Shown: positions 43,556 to 51,662 of the stretch, piece by piece
Layout of the letters: each line of letters begins with the position of its first letter
Position numbering within the stretch: the first letter of the stretch is position 1
DNA from: an uncultured Oscillospiraceae bacterium
GTDB taxonomy: Bacteria; Bacillota; Clostridia; Oscillospirales; Oscillospiraceae
DNA length: 51,662 bases
Assembly (NCBI GenBank): GCA_947627325.1
Contig: CANQVO010000017.1
Coordinates: forward strand, 1-51,662
Direction of reading: 5' to 3'
Program-made: the position numbers and the translations under genes
The notes under the pieces: model-generated
Told to the model about the DNA's origin: nothing
The model's input: only the letters and a program-made list of their open reading frames with translations
Database searches by the model: none

Positions 43556-44992
43556 TTATTTCCCTGTCAAGCGGTGATAGATGTCCAGATAGGCATTGGC
43601 GGAGGCGTTCCAGGAGAAATCGGCGGTCATGGCGTTCACCTGGAGCTTCTTGAACTCCTTGGGGAAGTCGTAGTAGAGGCCAACGGCGCTCTCCAGCACG
43701 TGGAGCATATCGTGGGCGTTCACGTCGGAGAAGGTGAAGCCGGTGCCCTCGCCGGTGACGTGGTTGTAGGGGGGCACGCTGTCCTTCAGCCCGCCGGTCT
43801 CCCGCACCACGGGCAGGGTGCCGTAGCGCATGGCGATCATCTGGCTCAGCCCGCAGGGCTCGGCGATGGAGGGCATGAGGAACAGGTCCGCCCCGGCGTA
43901 GATCATGGAGCTGAGCTGGGCGGAGTACATGATTTGGGCGGAGAAGCGGCCGGGGTACTGGCCGGCGGCCTGGCGGAAGGCCTCCTCAAAGGCCCAGTCG
44001 CCGGTGCCCAGCACCACCATTTGGAGGTCCATCCGCATGATGTCGTGGAGGACGGCGTTCACAAGGTCAAAGCCCTTGTGGCTCACCAGGCGGGAGACGC
44101 AGGCGATGATGGGCACCCGGGGGTCCACGTTCAGGCCCACTTCCTTCTGCAGCGCCTCCTTGCAGACCTTCTTGCCCGCCAGGGACTTGGCGGAGAATTT
44201 TTTGGCCAGCTTGTCGTCCTTGGAGGGGTCGTAGAGGTCCACGTCGATGCCGTTGAGGATGCCGGAGATCTTGCTGGCGCAGTCCTGGATGACCCCCTCC
44301 AGGCCGTGGGCGTAGAAGGAGTAGTTCAGCTCCTGGGCGTAGGTGGGGGAGACGGTGTTGACCCAGTCGGAGGCGTAGATGGCGCCCTTCATCAGGTTCA
44401 CGTCGTCGTGGTACTCCAGCATCTTGGGGTTGAAGTAGCTGTTGTCCAGGCCGAACAGGTCCTGCATGGTCTGCTTGCCGTAGCGGCCCTGGTATTCGAT
44501 GTTATGGATGGTGAACAGGGTGCGCGCGCCCTCCAGCTGGGGATGGCGCCACCGCTCCTCCATCAGGTAGATGGGCACCAGCGCGGTCTGCCAGTCGTTG
44601 CAGTGGATCACGTCGGGATACCAGTCCAGCTGGCAGGGGGTCTCCAAAATGGCCTTGGAGAAGAAGCCGAACCGCTCTCCGTCGTCGTAGTGGCCGTAGA
44701 TCTGGCTGCGGCGGAAGTAGTACTCGTTGTCCAGGAACCAGTAGGTCACCCCGTCCAGCTCCAGCTCAAAGACGCCGCAGTAGGGGGTGCGCCAGGCCAG
44801 GTTTACATAAAAATATTTCAGGAAGGTCATCTTCTCCCGCCAGGCGGGGCCGATGGACTCGTAGAGGGGGAGGATGACCTTGACGGTGTGGCCCGCCTGG
44901 GCCAGGGCCTTGGGCAGGGAGCCGGCCACGTCGGCCAGGCCGCCGGTCTTGACAAAGGGGGCCGCTTCCGAGGCGGCAAAGAGAATATTCAT
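43556..44992 (-). CDS. glgA: glycogen synthase (ADP-glucose)
   Basis: A 478-residue GT5 glycosyltransferase that extends alpha-1,4-glucan chains with ADP-glucose. The ADP-glucose-binding Lys15 is in FVKTGGLADVAGSLPKAL, and the C-terminal domain has LMPSIAEPCGLSQMIAMRYGTLPVVRETGGL. AAAGGAG precedes the ATG. It is the last gene of the glgBCDA transcript, with a 78-base gap after glgD that holds a GCGGCCCC/GGGGCCGC hairpin. Confidence 0.97.
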   Translation of the reverse strand: MNILFAASEAAPFVKTGGLADVAGSLPKALAQAGHTVKVILPLYESIGPAWREKMTFLKYFYVNLAWRTPYCGVFELELDGVTYWFLDNEYYFRRSQIYGHYDDGERFGFFSKAILETPCQLDWYPDVIHCNDWQTALVPIYLMEERWRHPQLEGARTLFTIHNIEYQGRYGKQTMQDLFGLDNSYFNPKMLEYHDDVNLMKGAIYASDWVNTVSPTYAQELNYSFYAHGLEGVIQDCASKISGILNGIDVDLYDPSKDDKLAKKFSAKSLAGKKVCKEALQKEVGLNVDPRVPIIACVSRLVSHKGFDLVNAVLHDIMRMDLQMVVLGTGDWAFEEAFRQAAGQYPGRFSAQIMYSAQLSSMIYAGADLFLMPSIAEPCGLSQMIAMRYGTLPVVRETGGLKDSVPPYNHVTGEGTGFTFSDVNAHDMLHVLESAVGLYYDFPKEFKKLQVNAMTADFSWNASANAYLDIYHRLTGK

Positions 44993-45027
44993 AGAGGTCT
45001 CCTTTCACGGAAATGTGGCGAAAACGG

Positions 45028-45059
45028 CACGGGCGGCCCCGGTGACCGGGGCCGCCGCG
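45028..45059 (-). other. hairpin between glgD and glgA
   Basis: GCGGCCCCGGT and ACCGGGGCCGC can pair in the 78-base gap between glgD and glgA. No T-run follows, so a stability or processing role is more likely than termination. Confidence 0.45.
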
Positions 45060-45070
45060 TCAAGAGGCTG

Positions 45071-46179
45071 TTACACCTTGGAGTCCTTGGCGATGGCGAT
45101 GGGATAGCTCTCGTGGCCCATGAGCATACGGCCCGGGTTGATGTGGACATTTTTGTCCGCGATGGCGTATTGCAAGGTGGCGTTGGCCCCCACGTGGGTG
45201 CCCTGCATGAGGACGCAGTGGCTCAGCCGCGCGCCCTTCTCCACCGTGACGCCCCGGAAGATGATGCAGTGGTCCACCTCGCCCTCGATCTTACAGCCGT
45301 CGGCGATGAGGGAGTTGGAGGTCTTGGCCTCGGGGCCGTAGTAGGTGGAGGGGTTGGAGTGGTCCTTGGTCTTGATGGGCAGGCTGGGGTCGAACACGGA
45401 GGCCCGGACGGCGGGATCCAGCAGGTCCATGGAGTGCTCGAAGTAGCCGCCCACGGTGTGGAACCGGCCCACATAGCCCTCGAACTCGTAGGTGTGGATG
45501 TGCAGGCGGTCCTTCATGGCCAGGATAACGCCCTCGGAGAAGGAGTGGATGTTGTGGGTGGCGCAGTGGTCCACCAGGCTGAGCAGGAGCTGCTTGGAGA
45601 GGATATAGACCTCCAGGGACTCACAGCCCATGGGGCTCTTGGGGTGGACGAACACGTCGGTGACCCGGCCGTCGGGGTCGGAGGAGAGGTAGGTGCAGCT
45701 GCGGGGCTCGCCCACGTTCTGGCAGGTGACCACGGTGGTGATGTCCGCCTTGGTCTTGCGGTGGGCCTCAAAGATCTGCTTGATGGGCAGGTTGGCGGCC
45801 AGGTCGCCGCCCATGAGGATCACGTAGTCCTGGCGGATGTCCTCCAGATAGGAGCGGATGCCGGCCAGGGAGTCCATGCGGCCAAAGTAGTCGCTGGCGG
45901 TGGCGCTGGCGTAGCCGAAGGGGGGCAGGATCCGCAGGCCGCCGTGCTTGCGGGACAGGTCCCAGTCCTTGCCGGAGCCCACGTGGTCCAGGAGGGACTG
46001 GTAGCTGGAGTGGACGATCAGGCCGATGTCGGTGATGCCGGCGTTGACCATGCTGGACAGGGCGAAGTCCACCAGGCGGTAACGGCCGCCAAAGGGGATC
46101 GAGCAGGTGTTGCGGTGCTGGGTCAGCTCCCGCAGGTCTTTGCTGGAGCGATAGGCAAAGACCAGTCCGTGGAGGTTAT

Positions 46180-46183
<4 letters not shown>
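45071..46183 (-). CDS. glgD: glucose-1-phosphate adenylyltransferase subunit GlgD
   Basis: A 370-residue paralogue of GlgC. It keeps the [21 protein letters not shown] element but has lost the N-terminal GGxGxRL nucleotide loop (it begins [21 protein letters not shown]), which marks GlgD, the modulating subunit that pairs with GlgC in Firmicutes. The C-terminal part is a left-handed beta-helix. It overlaps the glgC stop by 4 bases. Confidence 0.95.
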
Positions 46184-47384
<1,201 letters not shown>

Positions 47385-47388
<4 letters not shown>

Positions 47389-49391
47389 GGCTCCTTCACA
47401 TCCTTCTTGGTAGTTTTTACGGCTTTCTTCGCCGGGGCTTCCTGCTTGGCGGGGGTCTTTTTTTCCGCGGCGGGCTTCTTCTTCCGCGCGGGCTTGGTGC
47501 ACTCCAGCACCATAGCGCCCATGGGCGGCACCACCACGGATAAGTACTGTTCCTTGCCGTGCATCGGCTCGTCCACCGTCTTCATCACCGACTTGTTGGC
47601 CCGGTCCATGCCGCCGAAGGCGAAGTCGTCGGTGGAGAAGATGACCTGGTACTCTCCGGCCACGGGGACGCCGATGCGGTAGTCCTCGTGCATCACCGGG
47701 GAGAAGTTGCACACCACCATCACCCACTTGCCCTTCTTGTCCGTGCGGGTAAAGGCGATGATGTTGTTCTGGTTGTCGTCGGGCACCAGCCACTGGAACC
47801 CCTCCCAGGAGTAGTCCTGCTCCCACAGGGCGGGGGTCTTGAGGTAGAGGTCGTTCACCGCCTTGAAGAAGGCGTGGAGCTGCTGGTGGCGGACGCCGTC
47901 CTCGGAGGAGTCATTGAGCACGAACCAGTCCAGCTCGCCCTCGTAGTGCCACTCGCTCCACTGGCCCAGCTCGGTGCCCATGATGGTGAGCTTCTTGCCC
48001 GGGTGGGTGAGCATATAGCTGTAAAAGACCCGGACCCCGGCGTACTTCTGGGGGTCGTCCCCGGGCATCTTGTTGAGCAAGGAGCCCTTCATGTGGACGA
48101 CCTCGTCATGGCTGAGGGGGAGGAGGAAGTTCTCCGAGAAGGCGTAGAACAGGGAGAAGGTGATGTCGTGGTGGTTGTGCTGGCGGAAGTAGGGGTCCAG
48201 GCGGGTGTAGTGGAGGATGTCGTTCATCCAGCCCATGTTCCACTTCAGGTTGAAGCCCAGCCCGCCCTCCAGGCCGCCCTTCTCCACCGACTTGGTCACG
48301 TTGGGCCAGGCGGTGGACTCCTCGGCGATCATCATGCACCCGGGGTGCAGGGCGAACATATGGGTGTTGAGCTGCTGGAGGAAGTCCACCGCCTCCAGAT
48401 TCTCGTGCCCGCCGAAGACGTTGGGGCACCAGTCCCCGCCCTGGCGGTTGTAGTCCAGATAGAGCATGGAGGCCACCGCGTCCACCCGCAGTCCGTCGAT
48501 GTGGTACTCCTTCAGCCAGAAGTTGGCCGAGGAGAAGAGGAAGGAGCGGACCTCCTTGCGGGCGAAGTCGAAGACCTGGGTGCCCCACTCCTTGTGCTCG
48601 CCCTTGCGGGTGTCGGCGTATTCATAGGTGGGGGAGCCGTCGAAGTGGTAGAGGCCGAAGGCGTCCTTGGGGAAGTGGGCGGGGACCCAGTCCAGGATGA
48701 CGCCGATGCCGGCCTGGTGGAAGGTGTCGATGAGGTACATCAGGTCGTGGGGGGTGCCGAAGCGGCTGGTGGCGGCGAAGTAGCCGGTGACCTGATAGCC
48801 CCAGGAGGCGTCCAGCGGGTGCTCGGTGAGGGGCATGAGCTCCACGTGGGTGTAGCCCATCTCCTTGACGTAGCCGGGCAGCTGCTGGGCCAGTTCCCGG
48901 TAGGAGAGGAAGCGGCCCTCCTCCCCCCGGCGCCAGGAGCCCAGGTGGACCTCGTAGATGTTCAGGGGCTGGTCATAGATGGGGGTCTTGGCCTTGCGCT
49001 CCTCCCACGCCTTGTCCCCCCACTGGTAGCCGGAGATGTCGTAGAGCTTGGAGGCGGTGCCGGGGCGGGTCTCGGCGTGGAAGGCGTAGGGGTCGGCTTT
49101 CATGTGCAGCTGCCCGTCCACCCCCTGGATGGCGTATTTGTAGATGTCGTACTGCTGGAGCCCGGGCACGTGGACCTCCCACAGACCGTCCCCCAGGGGG
49201 AACATGGTGTGGGCGTTGGTGTCCCAGCCGTTAAAGTCCCCCACCAGGGAGACCGCCTTGGCGCTGGGAGCCCAGACCCGGAAGGTCCAGCCGTCCCCGT
49301 CGGGGTGAGAGCCCAGGTAGCTGTAAGCGTCGGTGGAGACGCCGCTGGTGAACGCGCTGTGCGGGCTCAAGCCTTTTTTTGTCGTGGCCAT
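47385..49391 (-). CDS. glgB: 1,4-alpha-glucan branching enzyme with Lys/Ala/Pro-rich tail
   Basis: A 668-residue GH13 enzyme that introduces alpha-1,6 branches. An N-terminal CBM48 (about 20-120) precedes the catalytic barrel with the nucleophile Asp in [12 protein letters not shown], the acid Glu in IAEESTAWP, and [12 protein letters not shown]-terminal beta domain ends near residue 632, after which comes a tail of about 35 residues made of Lys, Ala, Pro, Thr and Val ([20 protein letters not shown] and onward) resembling histone H1. First gene of the operon, with promoter at 49513-49541. Confidence 0.96.
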
Positions 49392-49512
49392 GTGGATCGT
49401 ACCTCCGTCGTATCAGTATCATCGCGCCGCCCCACACCACGGCGAAGACTTCTGGAAAAGGCGGTCAAAATCGCCAGAGTTTTGCCAGAATATGCGGGGC
49501 TACTTTGTACAT

Positions 49513-49541
49513 ATTATACAGCGGCCCCCGGGGCTCGTCAA
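49513..49541 (-). promoter_or_regulatory. promoter of the glgBCDA operon
   Basis: Minus-strand TTGACG (49541-49536) and TATAAT (49518-49513), 17-bp spacer. The leader to glgB is about 115 bases. Confidence 0.8.
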
Positions 49542-49574
49542 GAGAGAATTTGGCAATCTTCACACATATCCCCA

Positions 49575-50282
49575 TCATTGGGGCGAATGTCCCTGGTCCA
49601 TCATAGCGTGGAGGCAGCCCAGGGCGTCCTGGAGCCCGCCGATCTGGTCAATGAGCCCCAGTTCCACCGCCTCCTGGCCGTAGATGACGCTGCCCACGTC
49701 GGCGGCCAGTTCCCCGGTGGCCATCATCAGCCGGGTGAAGGTCTCCTTGTCCACCCGGGAGTTGGCGGCCACGAACTCCACGATGCGCTCCTGGATGCGC
49801 TGGAAGTAGCTAAAGGTCTGGGGCACGGCGATGACCATGCCGGTCATGCGGACGGGGTGGATGGTCATGGCGGCGGAGGGGACGATGAAGGAGCGCTTGG
49901 CGGACACCGCCAGCGGCACGCCGATGGAGTGCCCGCCCCCCAGCACCAGGGAGACGGAGGGCTTTTTCATCCCGGCGATGAGCTCTGCGATGGCCAGGCC
50001 CGCCTCGATATCGCCCCCCACGGTGTTGAGCAAAATGAGCAGGCCGTCTACCTCGTCGCTCTCCTCCACCGAGGCCAGCAGGGGCAGGACGTGCTCGTAC
50101 TTGGTGGACTTGGCCGAGGGCGGCAGAAGCTGGTGGCCTTCGATCTGGCCCACGATGGTCAGGGTGTGGATGGTGCCCCGGGCGGTGCGGATGGTGGCGC
50201 TGCCCAGGTCGATGATCTCCTGGAGCCGCTCCGCGCGCTCCTCGTTCTGCTCCTGGGGCTGGGTGGGATCGGTCTCCGGCAT
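49575..50282 (-). CDS. tepA: TepA/ClpP-like serine peptidase
   Basis: A 235-residue cytoplasmic protein of the ClpP/crotonase superfamily, the TepA (translocation-enhancing) type of Firmicutes. The nucleophile Ser is in LGGGHSIGVPLA, the His in TIHPVRMTG, and the substrate groove ILLNTVGGDIEAGLAIAELI matches ClpP. It has no signal peptide. AGGAGG lies 8 bases before the ATG. No standard sigma-A promoter was found upstream. Confidence 0.85.
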   Translation of the reverse strand: MPETDPTQPQEQNEERAERLQEIIDLGSATIRTARGTIHTLTIVGQIEGHQLLPPSAKSTKYEHVLPLLASVEESDEVDGLLILLNTVGGDIEAGLAIAELIAGMKKPSVSLVLGGGHSIGVPLAVSAKRSFIVPSAAMTIHPVRMTGMVIAVPQTFSYFQRIQERIVEFVAANSRVDKETFTRLMMATGELAADVGSVIYGQEAVELGLIDQIGGLQDALGCLHAMMDQGHSPQ

Positions 50283-50352
50283 GACAATGTCCTCCTGTGA
50301 TTTTTAATTAGTATATGAAAGGGGCGGACAAGCTATGCCACCCCGCCCTCCG

Positions 50353-50381
50353 TTGCATTTTGCCAGAAGATTTGGTACAAT
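50353..50381 (+). promoter_or_regulatory. metA promoter P1
   Basis: TTGCAT (50353-50358), 17 bp, TACAAT (50376-50381). Its -10 lies within the left arm of a 9-bp inverted repeat. Confidence 0.55.
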
Positions 50382-50403
50382 GTCCGCAGAGCGAACATTG
50401 TAC
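50375..50403. promoter_or_regulatory. 9-bp inverted repeat upstream of metA (candidate operator)
   Basis: GTACAATGT (50375-50383) and ACATTGTAC (50395-50403) are perfect inverted copies separated by 11 bp. It covers the P1 -10 and start site and could bind a dimeric repressor; as RNA it would form a weak hairpin. Confidence 0.5.
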
Positions 50404-50427
50404 TGCTTGATGCCGTCAAGTCCACCC

Positions 50428-50456
50428 TTGCGCCGGCCGGACAGATACATTATAAT
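50428..50456 (+). promoter_or_regulatory. metA promoter P2
   Basis: TTGCGC (50428-50433), 17 bp, TATAAT (50451-50456). The leader to the ATG at 50493 is about 30 bases, so no SAM riboswitch or T-box fits. Confidence 0.72.
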
Positions 50457-50492
50457 AGGTAGCGATCTTACATCGCCCAGGAGGTTTCCACC

Positions 50493-51419
50493 ATGCCCAT
50501 CCGTATCCCCGACGCCCTGCCAGCCCGGGAACAGCTGGAGGCGGAGAACATCTTCACCATGACCGAGTACCGGGCGTTCCACCAGGACATCCGGCCTCTG
50601 AACGTCCTCATTTTGAACCTCATGCCCACCAAGATCGTCACCGAGACGCAGCTATTGCGGAAACTCTCCAACACCCCCTTGCAGATCCAGGTGGAGTTCC
50701 TCCAGACCGCCAGCTACATCGGCCACTACACCGACAGTTCCCACATGGACTCCTTCTACACCACCTTCGATGCCATCCGGGACCGGAAGTACGACGGCAT
50801 GATCATCACCGGCGCCCCGGTGGAGAACCTGGAGTTCTCCGACGTGGACTACTGGGACGAGCTGTGCCAGATCATGGCCTGGTCCAAACAGCACGTCCAC
50901 TCCACCCTCCACATCTGCTGGGGGGCCCAGGCCGGCCTGTTCTACCACTACGGCATCCCCAAGCACGCCCTGGACAAAAAGCTCTTCGGCGTCTTCTCCC
51001 ACCGGGTCCTCAAGCCCAGCTCGCCCCTGTTCCGGGGCTTTGATGACCGCTTCTTCGCCCCCCACTCCCGCTACACCGAGGTCCGGGCGGAGGATATCCA
51101 GCGGGTGCCCCAGCTGGAGATCCTGGCCGTCTCCGACCGGGCCGGGGTCTTCGCCGTCAAGACCCAGGACTCCCGGCAGTTCTTCATCACCGGCCACCCC
51201 GAGTACGACCCCGACACCCTGGCCAAGGAGTACCACCGGGACGTGGAAAAGGGCCTGGACATCGCCCTGCCCGAGAACTACTTCCCCCACGACGACCCCA
51301 CTCAGACCCCCGTGGTCCGCTGGCGCTCGGCCGCCCAACTGCTCTACACCAACTGGCTCAACTACTACGTCTACCAGACTACCCCCTACGACATCCGAAA
51401 GATCGGCGACCAGAATTAG
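50493..51419 (+). CDS. metAA: homoserine O-acetyltransferase, MetA type
   Basis: A 308-residue enzyme acylating homoserine in methionine synthesis. Catalytic Cys is in [10 protein letters not shown], with His in GVFSHRV and Glu/His later in [13 protein letters not shown]. In the substrate loop GAPVENLEF a Glu stands where succinyl-specific MetA has Gly; in this family that exchange marks acetyl-CoA use, so acetyltransferase is proposed. AGGAGG lies 9 bases before the ATG. Monocistronic with two promoters and a terminator. Confidence 0.95.
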   Translation: MPIRIPDALPAREQLEAENIFTMTEYRAFHQDIRPLNVLILNLMPTKIVTETQLLRKLSNTPLQIQVEFLQTASYIGHYTDSSHMDSFYTTFDAIRDRKYDGMIITGAPVENLEFSDVDYWDELCQIMAWSKQHVHSTLHICWGAQAGLFYHYGIPKHALDKKLFGVFSHRVLKPSSPLFRGFDDRFFAPHSRYTEVRAEDIQRVPQLEILAVSDRAGVFAVKTQDSRQFFITGHPEYDPDTLAKEYHRDVEKGLDIALPENYFPHDDPTQTPVVRWRSAAQLLYTNWLNYYVYQTTPYDIRKIGDQN

Positions 51420-51427
51420 ACGAGATA

Positions 51428-51460
51428 CGCCCCAGAGAACGGCCCCTCTGGGGCGTTTTT
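51428..51460 (+). terminator. terminator of metA
   Basis: A perfect 10-bp stem (51428-51437 with 51446-51455) is followed by TTTTT. Confidence 0.88.
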
Positions 51461-51510
51461 GGCCCTTTTGTGGTTTACATAAATAAGTTTTCAAAACCCC
51501 CAAAAAAGTG

Positions 51511-51662
51511 TTGACATTTCCGCCGGGCCTTGGTATGATAATTGGGCGCTCGCTCGAGGGCGGTGCGTTTTCAGCCGTCGGAAATACGGCGTGTACCTTG
51601 TAAATTAAACAACGTGACAAGAAACACGAAGCACCAGGAAGGGGGCTTTGGGGGGCCGAGAG
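51511..51662 (+). promoter_or_regulatory. probable rRNA-operon promoter and leader (partial)
   Basis: TTGACA (51511-51516), 17 bp, TATGAT (51534-51539), with an A-rich stretch just upstream like an UP element. The transcribed part holds a GCCGT/ACGGC hairpin (about 51572-51588) and then ACCTTGTAAATTAAACAACG, a phrase of the kind found in rRNA leaders of Firmicutes. The window ends before any 16S sequence. Confidence 0.55.

Noticed and set aside
50460-50492. SAM riboswitch or T-box ahead of metA
   Set aside because: The leader from P2 is only about 30 bases and from P1 about 105 bases without the conserved motifs.

Overview
The window is a GC-rich (roughly two-thirds G+C, judged by eye) chromosomal segment of a Gram-positive, probably endospore-forming Clostridia-type bacterium. 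The gene content and protein style (S-layer-homology proteins, spoIID, a GerS/YdcC-like lipoprotein beside alr, csoR-copA, the glgBCDA cluster with a GlgD subunit, the rimP-nusA-rnpM-ylxQ-infB-rbfA-nrnA-truB-ribF order) point to a gut Oscillospiraceae of the Flavonifractor/Lawsonibacter/Intestinimonas type. That placement is inference. Almost all of the window is ordinary core chromosome; no phage, transposase, CRISPR array or tRNA was seen.

Layout: (1) 0.3-9.0 kb: a very large secreted M60-type metalloprotease with a dockerin-like segment, FN3 domains and three SLH repeats; nagA directly behind it; and a secreted protein whose SLH domain breaks off inside a repeated intergenic element (copy A). 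(2) 9.1-11.0 kb, minus strand: a cold-shock protein and a SpoVK/CbbX-like AAA+ ATPase. (3) 11.1-17.3 kb: folA-nnrD-lipoprotein-alr-mazF-secreted protein-mrnC-rqcH, all plus strand. (4) 17.5-20.9 kb, minus strand: uvrB and a compositionally mosaic SLH protein. (5) 21.0-23.0 kb: pyrE, an SPFH/band-7 protein and a small membrane protein, then two further copies (B, C) of the repeat facing each other. (6) 23.9-33.1 kb: the rimP-nusA-infB translation/transcription operon through ribF, plus a MATE exporter. (7) 33.1-40.9 kb: spoIID (minus), citrate synthase, csoR-copA with an in-frame CopZ, a sirtuin divergent from nicotinate phosphoribosyltransferase. (8) 41.0-49.4 kb, minus strand: glycogen operon glgB-glgC-glgD-glgA, then glgP. 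(9) 49.6-51.4 kb: a TepA/ClpP-like protein and metA. The last 150 bases look like the promoter and leader of an rRNA operon whose structural genes lie outside.

Sixteen sigma-A-type promoters could be read, and every one has exactly 17 bp between the -35 and -10 hexamers; several are arranged back to back or overlap. The most unusual feature is a three-copy, about 300-470 bp intergenic element. Each copy carries a series of hairpins, including a 22-bp stem closed by a TGCG loop whose arms differ between copies by compensatory changes; copies A and B end in a terminator, and convergent copies B and C share one. It is a candidate structured RNA or repeat family. Other points of note are a copA-copZ in-frame fusion that still carries an internal ribosome-binding site and hairpin, a ylxQ gene apparently starting at ACG, an intrinsic terminator in the rimP-nusA leader, and a csoR promoter embedded in the preceding terminator.
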